From Acetobacteraceae bacterium (GTDB lineage Bacteria; Pseudomonadota; Alphaproteobacteria; Acetobacterales; Acetobacteraceae): a DNA stretch of 41,849 nt. Where the stretch lies: NCBI GenBank assembly GCA_021732665.1, contig JAKFUL010000034.1, positions 1-41,849 of the forward strand, given 5' to 3'. The translations under genes were made by a program, and so were the position numbers. The first letter of the stretch is position 1, and the number at the start of each line of letters is the position of its first letter. Positions 25,968 through 33,515 of the stretch are shown one piece after another. The notes beneath the pieces were generated by a model, which saw only the letters and a list, made by a program, of their open reading frames with translations, ran no database searches and had not been told where the DNA came from.

Positions 25968-26327
25968 TTACTGAGTGCCACCCGAATCAGACCGCTCCAT
26001 CGCATCCAGAACATGCAACGAATAGGTCAACGCCGCCCCCGCATTCAGCGCAATAGCCACCCCCAGCGCCTCCGCCACCTCCTCCTTGCTCGCCCCTGCC
26101 GCCATGGCCTTGCGCGCATGCACCTCGATGCAGCCCTGGCACCGCGTTGTCACCGCCACCGCCAGCGCGATCATCTCCCGCGTCTTCGCATCCAGATGCT
26201 TCGCACTCGAGGCTCCGCGCGACAGCGCTGAAAACCCCTTCACCACCTCCGGCACCAGGCCCGCGAACTCCTTGCCCCGCGCCGTCAGCGCCTCACCATA
26301 AGCATCCCAATCCTCAATCGCGCTCAT
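25968..26327 (-). CDS. Carboxymuconolactone decarboxylase / AhpD-like protein
   Basis: The 119-residue helical protein carries the redox motif RCQGCIEVHARKAMAAG with its CxxC pair and downstream His. It is preceded by LDAKTREMIALAVAV, the AhpD/CMD family core. Such proteins are small cytoplasmic peroxidase-type or decarboxylase-fold enzymes that often act in peroxide defence. The ATG at 26327 has GGGAGG five bases upstream, better than the codon at 26345. The gene follows the clpA terminator on the same strand, so it is probably transcribed separately from clpA, and runs toward parD with a 22-base gap. Confidence 0.88.
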   Translation of the reverse strand: MSAIEDWDAYGEALTARGKEFAGLVPEVVKGFSALSRGASSAKHLDAKTREMIALAVAVTTRCQGCIEVHARKAMAAGASKEEVAEALGVAIALNAGAALTYSLHVLDAMERSDSGGTQ

Positions 26328-26343
26328 CCCACCCTCCCGAAAC

Positions 26344-26373
26344 AAAAAAGGGCGCCGGATCGCTCCGACGCCC
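26344..26373 (-). terminator. Rho-independent terminator of clpA
   Basis: On the minus strand a ten-pair stem with one mismatch (GGGCGTCGGA, loop GCGA, TCCGGCGCCC) is followed at once by TTTTTTGTTT. It lies 24 bases past the clpA stop and just ahead of the AhpD-like start. Confidence 0.85.
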
Positions 26374-26396
26374 CTGAAAAAAACCCAGCGAACCCC

Positions 26397-28766
26397 TCAG
26401 CCCGCCGCTTCCGGCGCCTTCTCCGCCTCGCCATCCCCGTCGCCATCGCTTTCGGGTTTCGGCAGTGCACCGGCGCTGACTTCGAAAAACTCGAAGGTCA
26501 GCTTGCCATCGGCAAAGCCCACCTTCACCGAGCCACCCTTGGCCAGCTTGCCGAACAGCAATTCCTCGGCCAGCGGCTTCTTCACATGCTCCTGGATCAC
26601 CCGAGCCAGCGGCCGCGCGCCATAAAGCGGGTCGTAGCCACGTTCGCTCAGCCATTCCTTGGCCGCGCTCGACAGCTCGATCGTCACGTTCCGATCCGCC
26701 AGCTGGGCCTCCAGCTGCATCACGAATTTCTCGACGACCTGCGCCACGATCTCCTGGCTCAGACCGGCGAAGGGGATCACGGCATCGAGACGGTTGCGGA
26801 ATTCCGGCGTGAACATGCGCTTGATCGCATCCTCATCCTCGCCCTGCCGCGTCGTCCGCTCGAAGCCGATGGTGTTCTTCGCCATGTCCGAGGCGCCCGC
26901 ATTGGTGGTCATGATCAGGATGACGTTGCGAAAATCCACCGTCTTGCCGTTGTGGTCCGTCAGCTTGCCATGGTCCATGACCTGCAACAGGATCGCGAAG
27001 AGGTCCGGATGGGCCTTCTCAATCTCGTCCAGCAGCAACACGCAATGCGGGTGCTGGTCGATGCCATCTGTCAGCAGCCCGCCCTGGTCGAAGCCTACAT
27101 AGCCGGGGGGAGCACCAATCAGCCGCGAGACGCTGTGCCGCTCCATGTATTCCGACATGTCGAAGCGCAGCAGTTCGATGCCCAAGGTCTTGGAGAGCTG
27201 CTTGGCCACCTCTGTCTTACCGACACCGGTGGGGCCGGAGAACAGATAGTTGCCGATCGGCTTCTCAGCCTCCCGCAAGCCGGCACGTGCAAGCTTGATG
27301 GCCGCCGCCAGTGCCTCGATTGCCCGATCCTGGCCAAAAACCATCGACTTCAGGTCGCGCTCCAGGTTCCGCAACGTCTCCTTGTCGTCGCTGGACACGC
27401 TCTTGGCCGGAATGCGCGCGATCTTGGCGACGACTTCCTCGACATCCTTCAAGGTCACCGTCTTCCGCCGCTTATTCTCCGGCAGCAGCATCCGCGAGGC
27501 ACCGGCCTCGTCGATCACATCGATCGCCTTATCCGGCAGCTTCCGGTCATGGATGTATTTCGCCGAAAGCTCCACCGCCGCCCGGATGGCCTCGGGCGTG
27601 TAGCGAACCTTGTGGTGCTTCTCGTAATTGGTCTTCAGCCCCTGGAGGATCTTTACGGCATCCTCAAGGTTCGGTTCGTTCACATCGATCTTCTGGAACC
27701 GCCGCACCAGCGCGCGGTCCTTTTCGAAGTGCTGGCGGTATTCCTTGTAGGTCGTGCTGCCGATGCAGCGCATGGTGCCCTGCGCCAGCGCCGGCTTGAG
27801 CAGGTTCGACGCATCCATCGCCCCGCCCGAGGTCGCGCCGGCGCCGATCACCGTGTGGATCTCATCGATGAACAGGATGGCGCCAGGTGTCGCTTCCAGT
27901 TCGTTCACCACCGCCTTCAGCCGTTCCTCGAAATCGCCGCGATAGCGCGTGCCGGCCAGCAGGCTGCCCATATCCAGCGAGAAGATGGTGCATTTGACCA
28001 GCACCTCCGGCACATCGCCCTCGATGATCCGCTTGGCCAGGCCCTCGGCAATGGCCGTCTTGCCCACCCCGGGCTCACCGACATAGAGCGGGTTGTTCTT
28101 GGTGCGGCGGCACAGGATCTGGATCGTCCGCTCGATCTCATGGTCGCGGCCGATCAGCGGATCGATCTTGCCCGCCTGCGCCTTCTTGTTGAGGTTGACG
28201 CAGTAGGTGCTCAGCGCGTCCTGGTTGTTCTTGCCACCGCGGGGCTTCTCTTCCTTCTCCGGCTGCTCGCCGTCGTTGGATTCGGCCTTGGAGGTGGGCG
28301 CGCCCTGCACGTTGCGCGTGGCACTGCGCCCCGGTGCCTTGGCGATGCCATGGCTGATGAAATTCACCGCATCCAGGCGCGTCATATCCTGCAGCTGCAG
28401 GAAATACACGGCATGCGATTCGCGTTCGGAGAACAGTGCCACCAGCACATTCGCCCCGGTCACTTCATCGCGACCGGATGACTGGACATGGATCGCGGCG
28501 CGCTGCACCACGCGCTGGAAGCCGGCGGTGGGCTTCGGGTCGCCCGCGCGCTCCGTCACCAGGCCGGCCAGGTCCTTGTCGAGAAACTCCGTAAGATCGC
28601 GCTTCAGCTTGTCGACATCCACTCCACAGGCGCGCAGCACCGTGGTGGCGTCGGCATCCTCGCCCAGCGCAAGAAGCAGGTGTTCCAGCGTCGCGTACTC
28701 ATGGCGGCGGTCATTCGCCAGGGCTAGCGCGCGGTGGAGCGTCTGTTCCAAATTCCGTGACAGCAT
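26397..28766 (-). CDS. clpA: ATP-dependent Clp protease ATP-binding subunit ClpA
   Basis: The 789-residue AAA+ unfoldase has the N-terminal Clp repeat domain (residues 1-145), a charged linker and two ATPase modules with Walker A motifs GEPGVGKT (230-237) and GPTGVGKT (511-518), plus Walker B FIDEIH and LLLDEIEK. The ClpP-docking loop IGF is at 633-635. ClpA feeds substrates to ClpP and uses the ClpS adaptor for N-degron proteins. Its Asp/Gly/Glu-rich C-terminus ([17 protein letters not shown]) is a variable tail. I chose ATG 28766 over the TTG at 28772 because AAGGAG is eight bases before it. It is downstream of clpS by 81 bases with no clear terminator between. Confidence 0.97.
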   Translation of the reverse strand: MLSRNLEQTLHRALALANDRRHEYATLEHLLLALGEDADATTVLRACGVDVDKLKRDLTEFLDKDLAGLVTERAGDPKPTAGFQRVVQRAAIHVQSSGRDEVTGANVLVALFSERESHAVYFLQLQDMTRLDAVNFISHGIAKAPGRSATRNVQGAPTSKAESNDGEQPEKEEKPRGGKNNQDALSTYCVNLNKKAQAGKIDPLIGRDHEIERTIQILCRRTKNNPLYVGEPGVGKTAIAEGLAKRIIEGDVPEVLVKCTIFSLDMGSLLAGTRYRGDFEERLKAVVNELEATPGAILFIDEIHTVIGAGATSGGAMDASNLLKPALAQGTMRCIGSTTYKEYRQHFEKDRALVRRFQKIDVNEPNLEDAVKILQGLKTNYEKHHKVRYTPEAIRAAVELSAKYIHDRKLPDKAIDVIDEAGASRMLLPENKRRKTVTLKDVEEVVAKIARIPAKSVSSDDKETLRNLERDLKSMVFGQDRAIEALAAAIKLARAGLREAEKPIGNYLFSGPTGVGKTEVAKQLSKTLGIELLRFDMSEYMERHSVSRLIGAPPGYVGFDQGGLLTDGIDQHPHCVLLLDEIEKAHPDLFAILLQVMDHGKLTDHNGKTVDFRNVILIMTTNAGASDMAKNTIGFERTTRQGEDEDAIKRMFTPEFRNRLDAVIPFAGLSQEIVAQVVEKFVMQLEAQLADRNVTIELSSAAKEWLSERGYDPLYGARPLARVIQEHVKKPLAEELLFGKLAKGGSVKVGFADGKLTFEFFEVSAGALPKPESDGDGDGEAEKAPEAAG

Positions 28767-28847
28767 CGGCAACGCTCCTTCGTCTGATCGTTAAGAGGTG
28801 GTGACACTCCCGCCGCGCGTCACGATCTTGACAAGCGACATCGCAGA

Positions 28848-29261
28848 TTACTCTTTCTCAATGGTGCATTGGAGCGGGTGCTGGTTCTGGCGGGCCAGAT
28901 CCATCACCTGGGTCACTTTCGTCTCGGCCACCTCATAGGTGAACACGCCGCACACCCCCACGCCCCTTCGATGCACATGCAACATGATCCGCGTCGCTTC
29001 GTCACGATTTTTCTGGAAAAAACGTTCCAGGACGTGAACGACAAATTCCATCGGCGTGTAGTCGTCGTTCAGCATCAGCACCTTGTACATGGCCGGCTTC
29101 TTGGTCTTCGGCCTGGGCTTGGTAACGACGGTGGTGCCCGGTGCGTTGCCGCCGCCATTTCCCTCGCCATTGCCGGGGCCTGCTGCCCGCGGAGCCGAGC
29201 CGTTGCCTGCTCTTCCCATACCGTCCTCTTCGCCGCTCATCTGCATCATCTGCCTGACCAT
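28848..29261 (-). CDS. clpS: ATP-dependent Clp protease adaptor ClpS
   Basis: The 137-residue protein has a disordered N-terminus rich in Gly, Asn and Pro, which in ClpS enters the ClpA pore. The ClpS fold follows: [20 protein letters not shown], the NDDYTPMEF pocket that binds N-terminal bulky residues, [20 protein letters not shown] and the terminal QCTIEKE. It delivers N-degron substrates to ClpAP. ATG codons at 29261, 29246, 29243 and 29237 are all in frame; the first gives a slightly long N-terminus and 29237 (MSGEEDGMG) is a credible alternative. It is the first gene of the clpS-clpA unit and follows the phasin terminator. Confidence 0.96.
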   Translation of the reverse strand: MVRQMMQMSGEEDGMGRAGNGSAPRAAGPGNGEGNGGGNAPGTTVVTKPRPKTKKPAMYKVLMLNDDYTPMEFVVHVLERFFQKNRDEATRIMLHVHRRGVGVCGVFTYEVAETKVTQVMDLARQNQHPLQCTIEKE

Positions 29262-29352
29262 GTCGCGAACCTATCGCCCGACACCAGGATATCGGGTGCG
29301 CGCGCCCCAACGGAAGGGTATCGCAGCATGGCATTGAGGAATGAACAAAAGA

Positions 29353-29412
29353 AAAGGGCCCGTGGCGATCCCCGGCGGGAGAAATCCCGGCGAAAACCAC
29401 CACGGGCCCTTT
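29353..29412 (-). terminator. Strong Rho-independent terminator of the phasin gene
   Basis: A perfect 13-base stem (AAAGGGCCCGTGG at 29353-29365 with CCACGGGCCCTTT at 29400-29412) encloses a second small GC hairpin. On the minus strand it is followed by TTTCTTTTG. It begins 28 bases after the phasin stop. Confidence 0.88.
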
Positions 29413-29440
29413 CTGGGGAGGGCTTTCGCCCTCCCACGCT

Positions 29441-29974
29441 TCAGGCCGCGATCGGGCGGGCCAGCTTCTCCACACCAACCTTTACCCGGGCGGAGATCGG
29501 CGCGAAGGATTCCTCGGCCAGCTTCATCGCCGCTTCGCGCAGCTTGGTCGCATCGCCCAGGCTCTTCTCGAAGGCGGCGCGGGTCAGGCTGGCCTGCAGC
29601 TCGGCCACATCCTTCAGCGACTTCGCGCCGGAGATCGCGCGGGCGCCCTCCATCGCATGGTCGCTCAGGCCCTGCATGGCCGCCATCATCTGGCGGCTCA
29701 GATCCTGCACGCCGGTGAAGTAGAGCTGGGCGGACTGGGTGAAGGCCTCGACATTGCCGCGGCTGAACTCGACGGCCTCATCGGCCGCCTTCTTCAGGTC
29801 AGCGGCGGCCTTCTGGGCCTGCTCCATGCCCTTCTCCATCGCGACACGGGCCTGGACGGCGCCCTCCTCGATCATCTTCTGGGCCTGCGCGCCATTGGTG
29901 GCGGCGGCATCCGTCACCAGCTTGGTGACATCGGCGGTGGCCACGAGGGCGCGGGACTTGCTGGTGCTGCTCAT
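29441..29974 (-). CDS. Phasin family protein (polyhydroxyalkanoate granule-associated)
   Basis: The 177-residue protein is almost wholly amphipathic helix: KMIEEGAVQARVAMEKGMEQAQKAAADL, then ADEAVEFSRGNVEAFTQSAQ, the central YFTGVQDLSRQMMAAMQGLSD and ISGAKSLKDVAELQASLTRAAFEK. It ends ISARVKVGVEKLARPIAA, the phasin_2 pattern. Phasins coat polyhydroxyalkanoate granules in the cytoplasm and limit their size. The ATG at 29974 follows GGGGAAATAAC; an upstream in-frame ATG at 30067 lies before the promoter elements and is rejected. A strong terminator ends the gene, so it is monocistronic. Two TGCA-type palindromes upstream suggest control by the PhaR repressor, whose gene is not in the window. Confidence 0.92.
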   Translation of the reverse strand: MSSTSKSRALVATADVTKLVTDAAATNGAQAQKMIEEGAVQARVAMEKGMEQAQKAAADLKKAADEAVEFSRGNVEAFTQSAQLYFTGVQDLSRQMMAAMQGLSDHAMEGARAISGAKSLKDVAELQASLTRAAFEKSLGDATKLREAAMKLAEESFAPISARVKVGVEKLARPIAA

Positions 29975-30051
29975 GTTATTTCCCCGGGTGACCCGGGCCT
30001 CTGGCTGAATACGGCCGGAAACCCCGGCCAGGGATATGAAAAGACGTGTTT

Positions 30052-30066
30052 TGCTGCAATGCAGCA
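30052..30066. promoter_or_regulatory. Probable PhaR operator
   Basis: TGCTGCAATGCAGCA is a perfect 15-base palindrome containing CTGC-N3-GCAG, the core reported for PhaR, the repressor of phasin genes released by polyhydroxyalkanoate. It lies about 78 bases before the phasin ATG and near the predicted transcription start. Confidence 0.65.
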
Positions 30067-30073
30067 CAACACC

Positions 30074-30102
30074 TATCTAGGCTTGGCCATCGGGCTTTGC
30101 AA
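30074..30102 (-). promoter_or_regulatory. Possible sigma-70 promoter of the phasin gene
   Basis: Minus strand TTGCAA (30097-30102), 17-base spacer, TAGATA (30074-30079). The hexamers match consensus poorly (4/6 and 3/6). Support comes mainly from the spacing and the palindromes on both sides. Confidence 0.35.
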
Positions 30103-30110
30103 GCAAAATG

Positions 30111-30121
30111 GTGCAGTGCAC
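30111..30121. promoter_or_regulatory. Second TGCA-type palindrome upstream of phasin
   Basis: GTGCAGTGCAC is a perfect 11-base palindrome just upstream of the predicted -35 element. With the site at 30052-30066 it brackets the promoter, as expected for a repressor that binds two TGCA-rich sites. Confidence 0.5.
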
Positions 30122-30306
30122 AAAAATACTTCCCAACGTCCTTTTCGGCTTCCACCTCATCTCAACCATCGCGGGCAACCCGTTGACCGGCGACTGAAGT
30201 TTCCGCCCAGGATCCGCTCAAACCGATGGACAGAGCGCCGCCGCAACCGCTACCACTGCCCCAGGCCGCTCCGGGGGGCGCGTGCCGGGACTGCTTGGGG
30301 GCTTGT

Positions 30307-31509
30307 ATGAAAGTTTGCGCCATTCGCGCCTGCGCGACGATTGCGTTTTTCGCCGCCGTCAGCCTGGCCGCCGCGGGCGCCGCAAGGGCCGACATCACCA
30401 ACCGCAACAATTACGCCGCCATCATTCTAGACACCCGCGGCCAGGTGCTGCATGCGACCAATGCTGACGAGCCGCGCTTCCCAGCCAGCCTGACCAAAAT
30501 GATGACGCTCTACATGCTGTTCGAGGCGATGCGCGACGGCCGCGTCGCACCCGGCACCCGCATCCGCATGAGCCCGGAGGCTGCCTCGCGCCCGCCTTCC
30601 AAGCTCGGACTGCCGGCCGGCTACAGCCTGGAGCTGGAGGACGCCATCCTCGCCGTCGTCACCCGCTCAGCCAATGATGTGGCCGCGGCTATCGCCGAGC
30701 ATCTGGGCGGCGATGAGGGGCGCTTCGCCCAGGCGATGACCCAGCGCGCCCGCTCGCTCGGCATGACCCGCACCTCCTTCCGCAATGCCTCCGGCCTGCC
30801 CGATCCGGAGCAGACGACCACGGCGCGCGACATGGCCCTGCTGGGCAGCCGGCTGCTGGCCGATTTCCCGCGGCAATACGCCTACTTCAGCACCCGCGAA
30901 TTCCGCTGGAACAGTCGCGCCATCCACAACCACAACCACATGCTCAGCGCCTATGACGGCGCCGATGGCATCAAGACCGGCTATACGCGGTGGAGCGGCT
31001 TCAACATCGTCACCTCGGCACGGCGCGACGGCGTGCGCCTGGTGGGCGCGGTGATGGGCGGCGGCAGCTGGGCGGAGCGGGACCGCCACATGGCCGAGTT
31101 GCTCGATGACGGCTTCCAGCGCGCCGGCGTGGCGCGCCGCGCCAACAGCTACGACATCGCCCAAACCAACCGCGGCGCGCTCCGCGAAGCCTCAGCCGGT
31201 CCGCGCCTGGTTCCGGGGCAGCGTGTGGTTCCCGGCCCCCGCCCGACGCCGGCAGTTGCCCCGCGGCTGGCACCGGGGCGCCCCGCCGCCCAGGTGCTGG
31301 CCGGGACCCCACGGCAACCCGTCACCCTGGCCACAAACCAGGCCCGGCCGCCCAGCCCCGCCCGGGCCGCGCCGCCGGCGCGCGCCCAGACGCGCGCCCA
31401 GACGAACGCAGCACCGCGCGCCATGCCCCAGGCCACCCCTCGCCCTCGTGCGGTGGAGCTGCGCGAACCGCCGCGCACCAACCCGGCACGGCCCGTCACC
31501 CGCACCTGA
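30307..31509 (+). CDS. D-alanyl-D-alanine carboxypeptidase (S11, PBP5-like) with basic Pro-rich tail
   Basis: The 400-residue exported protein has a signal peptide ending AAGAARA (~28). The penicillin-binding catalytic triad of motifs is S61-x2-K64 (PASLTKMM), S121-x-N123 (TRSANDVA) and K223-T-G (GIKTGYT). It trims the terminal D-Ala from peptidoglycan stem peptides in the periplasm. The catalytic domain ends near residue 285. From there to the end the protein is a low-complexity Arg/Pro/Ala tail (PRPTPAVAPRLAPGRPAA and onward) instead of the usual PBP5 beta domain and amphipathic anchor. The ATG at 30307 gives a clean signal peptide. A hairpin spanning its stop codon separates it from the convergent marR. 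Confidence 0.93.
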   Translation: MKVCAIRACATIAFFAAVSLAAAGAARADITNRNNYAAIILDTRGQVLHATNADEPRFPASLTKMMTLYMLFEAMRDGRVAPGTRIRMSPEAASRPPSKLGLPAGYSLELEDAILAVVTRSANDVAAAIAEHLGGDEGRFAQAMTQRARSLGMTRTSFRNASGLPDPEQTTTARDMALLGSRLLADFPRQYAYFSTREFRWNSRAIHNHNHMLSAYDGADGIKTGYTRWSGFNIVTSARRDGVRLVGAVMGGGSWAERDRHMAELLDDGFQRAGVARRANSYDIAQTNRGALREASAGPRLVPGQRVVPGPRPTPAVAPRLAPGRPAAQVLAGTPRQPVTLATNQARPPSPARAAPPARAQTRAQTNAAPRAMPQATPRPRAVELREPPRTNPARPVTRT

Positions 31510-31524
31510 AGCAGCGCCGCTTCA
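31507..31524. terminator. Hairpin containing both convergent stop codons (dac / marR)
   Basis: TGAAGC-AGCGCC-GCTTCA forms a six-pair stem whose left arm begins with the carboxypeptidase TGA and whose right arm ends with the complement of the marR TGA. There is no T tract on either strand. It may act as a bidirectional barrier or stabilise both 3' ends. Confidence 0.4.
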
Positions 31525-32103
31525 GGCAGCCCGGTCGATCCGCGCCGGGCCCAGCGCGGCGCGGCTGACATCATTGTTGGCGTCGATCAGCCTGAGCAGG
31601 GTGGCCAGGAAATTCTCGCGCTCGGCCGCGTCCAGCGGCTCCAGCAGTCGCTCCTGCGCGCGCCGCATGGCGCCCAGCATGGATTTGGTCAGCGCCTCGC
31701 CCTGGGGTGTCAGCCAGGTGACGAAGGTGCGCTTGTCGGTCGCACCCCGCGCCCGCACCACCAGCCCGCGGCGCGCCAGGCGGCTGAGCACATCCGCCAC
31801 ATTGGTGCGGTCGATGCCGACATCCCCGGCGATGGAATTCTGGTCCGCCCCGGGGTTGAGCGACAGCGTGGTCAGGATGCCGTACTGCACGGGCGTGATG
31901 TCGAAGCCCGCGCATTCCTCGTAGAACAGCGCGTAGTGGATCTGGTTCAGCCGGCGGATCAGATAGCCGGGACGCCGCCACAGCGGCATGCGGTTGATCA
32001 GCTGCCGCAGCTCCGGGTCATGCACGGCGTCCGAGACGGTGGCGGCCGTGGCCTCGGCCCGCATGCCGCGCCGGCTCGCCTTGCCTGTCCTTGCCATGCT
32101 CAT
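31522..32103 (-). CDS. MarR family transcriptional regulator
   Basis: The 193-residue protein has a basic N-terminal tail, a dimerisation helix (GYLIRRLNQIHYALFYEECA) and the winged helix: ITPVQYGILTTLSLNPGADQ, SIAGDVGIDRTNVADVLSRL as recognition region, and GLVVRARGATDKRTFVTWLT as the wing. C-terminal helices (GEALTKSMLGAMRRAQERLL) complete the dimer. MarR proteins usually repress a divergent operon until a phenolic or aromatic ligand binds. Here the divergent genes encode a molybdenum hydroxylase, and an 18-base dyad lies in the 99-base gap. The ATG at 32103 and another at 32097 both have GGAG in reach. No ligand can be assigned from sequence. Confidence 0.92.
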   Translation of the reverse strand: MSMARTGKASRRGMRAEATAATVSDAVHDPELRQLINRMPLWRRPGYLIRRLNQIHYALFYEECAGFDITPVQYGILTTLSLNPGADQNSIAGDVGIDRTNVADVLSRLARRGLVVRARGATDKRTFVTWLTPQGEALTKSMLGAMRRAQERLLEPLDAAERENFLATLLRLIDANNDVSRAALGPARIDRAA

Positions 32104-32159
32104 CGCTCCATCCTGCCGTGCCAGAATGCCCCCGGCCGATTGACACCGTCCATCCGCTT

Positions 32160-32177
32160 TACGCAGTATACCGCATA
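32160..32177. promoter_or_regulatory. Probable MarR operator overlapping divergent promoters
   Basis: TACGCAGTATACCGCATA is a dyad with 14 of 18 positions symmetric around TATA. Its minus-strand TATACT is a good -10 for marR, and TTGACA (32140-32145) on the plus strand is a candidate -35 for the hydroxylase operon, although its spacing to TATACC (21 bases) is long. Confidence 0.55.
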
Positions 32178-32202
32178 ATTCGTGGAGCCCCGGAAGGATC
32201 GC

Positions 32203-33048
32203 ATGAAGCCGCCGCCCTTCCTGCACGCGGCGCCCGAAACCCTGCCGGGCGCGCTGGAGCTGCTGGCCGAGCATGGCGATGCGGCACGCATCCTCGCCGG
32301 CGGGCAAAGCCTGATGCCGCTGCTGGTGATGCGCATGGCGCGGCCGGCGCTGCTGCTGGACATCAACCGCTGCGCCGGGCTTTCTGGCATCACCCGCCAC
32401 GACGGCGAAACCCGGATCGGCGCCATGACCCGGCAGATCGCCGTGCAGCGCGCGCCCGAAACGCCAGCCCTGCTCGCCCGCGCGCTGGGCTGGGCCGGCC
32501 CCCGCGCGGTGCGCAACCGCGGCACGCTGGGCGGCAGCATGGCGCATGCCGACCCTTCGGCCGAGGCGCCGGCCGCCGCCCTGTGCCTCGATGCCGTGAT
32601 GGTGCTGGAAAGCCGCCGCGGCCAGCGGCTGGTGCCGGCAGCGGAATTCTTCCTCGACGCCCTCGTCACCGCCATCGCGCCGGACGAGATGCTGCTGGAA
32701 ATCCGCATCCCCCCCGGCCATCCCCGCCACGCCTTCGCCGAGACCGGCGTGCGCCAGGCCGATCTCGCCATGGCCGCCATCGCCACCGACCTGGCGCTGG
32801 ACCGGCAGGGCCGGATCAGCGCCATCCGCATTGCCGCCATCGGCGCCGCCAACCGCCCGGTGCGGCTGCCCCTGGCCGAGCAGGCGCTGCTGGGCCAATC
32901 CCCCACCCCCGCCACGCTGCGCGACGCCGCCCGCGCCGGGCTGGCCGGGGCCGAACCGCCCAGCGACCTCATCGCCTCCGCCGCCCACCGGGTCGCCGTG
33001 CTGGAAGGCCTGCTGGCCGATGCCGTCCTGGAGGCCTGCGCGGCATGA
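32203..33048 (+). CDS. Molybdenum hydroxylase FAD-binding (medium, CoxM-type) subunit
   Basis: The 281-residue subunit has the two FAD-binding loops of the xanthine dehydrogenase/CO dehydrogenase M family: ILAGGQSLMPLLVMRMARP near residues 31-49 and VRNRGTLGGSMAHADPSAE near 105-123. A C-terminal FAD-linked domain follows. It takes electrons from the iron-sulfur subunit and passes them to an acceptor in the cytosol. GGAAGG lies six bases before the ATG at 32203. It is the first gene of the operon divergent from marR. Its stop overlaps the next start as ATGA, coupling M and S subunit synthesis. Confidence 0.93.
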   Translation: MKPPPFLHAAPETLPGALELLAEHGDAARILAGGQSLMPLLVMRMARPALLLDINRCAGLSGITRHDGETRIGAMTRQIAVQRAPETPALLARALGWAGPRAVRNRGTLGGSMAHADPSAEAPAAALCLDAVMVLESRRGQRLVPAAEFFLDALVTAIAPDEMLLEIRIPPGHPRHAFAETGVRQADLAMAAIATDLALDRQGRISAIRIAAIGAANRPVRLPLAEQALLGQSPTPATLRDAARAGLAGAEPPSDLIASAAHRVAVLEGLLADAVLEACAA

Positions 33049-33515
33049 CCGACACCCAGATCACGCTCACCGTCAACGGCCAGCGCCACAGCCGCCGCGT
33101 GCCCACGCGCATGCTTCTCTCCGATTTCCTGCGCCACGAACTGCGCCTGACCGGCACCCATATCGGCTGCGGCCATGGCGTCTGCGGCGCCTGCACCATC
33201 GAGATCGACGGCGCCACCGTCCGTTCCTGCCTCATGCTGGCGGTGCAGGCCGAAGGTGCTGCCATCACCACCGTCGAGGGCCTGGCGGGCGAGGCCCTGC
33301 ACCCCGTCCAGCAGGCCTTTCACGAACACCACGCGCTGCAATGCGGCTATTGCACCCCCGGCTTCCTGGCCGCGACCATCGAACTCCTGCGCGAAAACCC
33401 CGATCCCTCCGAGGCCGAGATCCGCGAGGCGCTGCACGGCAATCTCTGCCGCTGCACCGGCTATGTGAACATCGTCCACGCCGTGAAGCGCGCCGCCGAA
33501 CTCATGCGGGCATGA
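33045..33515 (+). CDS. Molybdenum hydroxylase [2Fe-2S] (small, CoxS-type) subunit
   Basis: The 156-residue subunit binds two [2Fe-2S] clusters. The plant-ferredoxin-type cluster uses C42, C47 and C50 in GCGHGVCGACTIEIDG and C62. The second, helical-domain cluster uses C100 and C103 in CGYCTPGF and C135 and C137 in CRCTGY. Electrons move from the molybdenum site through these to FAD. All eight cysteines are present, so the subunit should be functional. It overlaps the M subunit upstream and the L subunit downstream by four bases each (ATGA), a tight M-S-L order typical of this class. Confidence 0.96.
   Translation: MTDTQITLTVNGQRHSRRVPTRMLLSDFLRHELRLTGTHIGCGHGVCGACTIEIDGATVRSCLMLAVQAEGAAITTVEGLAGEALHPVQQAFHEHHALQCGYCTPGFLAATIELLRENPDPSEAEIREALHGNLCRCTGYVNIVHAVKRAAELMRA

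Larger units (their letters stand above)
29975..30306. other. Divergent control region between phasin and D-Ala-D-Ala carboxypeptidase genes
   Basis: This 332-base gap holds the phasin promoter and two palindromes (30052-30121). It also contains a relatively AT-rich stretch around 30110-30150. Nothing specific is recognised in 30150-30306, which must contain the carboxypeptidase promoter. No RNA gene is apparent. Confidence 0.6.

Noticed and set aside
26586..28481. A 631-codon plus-strand frame opposite clpA
   Set aside because: It is an antisense shadow of ClpA with no recognisable motif.
28767..28847. Terminator between clpS and clpA
   Set aside because: Only a five-pair GTGAC/GTCAC stem with a large loop and no T tract is visible, so the genes were treated as one unit.
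29975..30067. N-terminal extension of the phasin to ATG 30067
   Set aside because: The extension would read through the palindromic operator, and the ATG at 29974 has a good Shine-Dalgarno.
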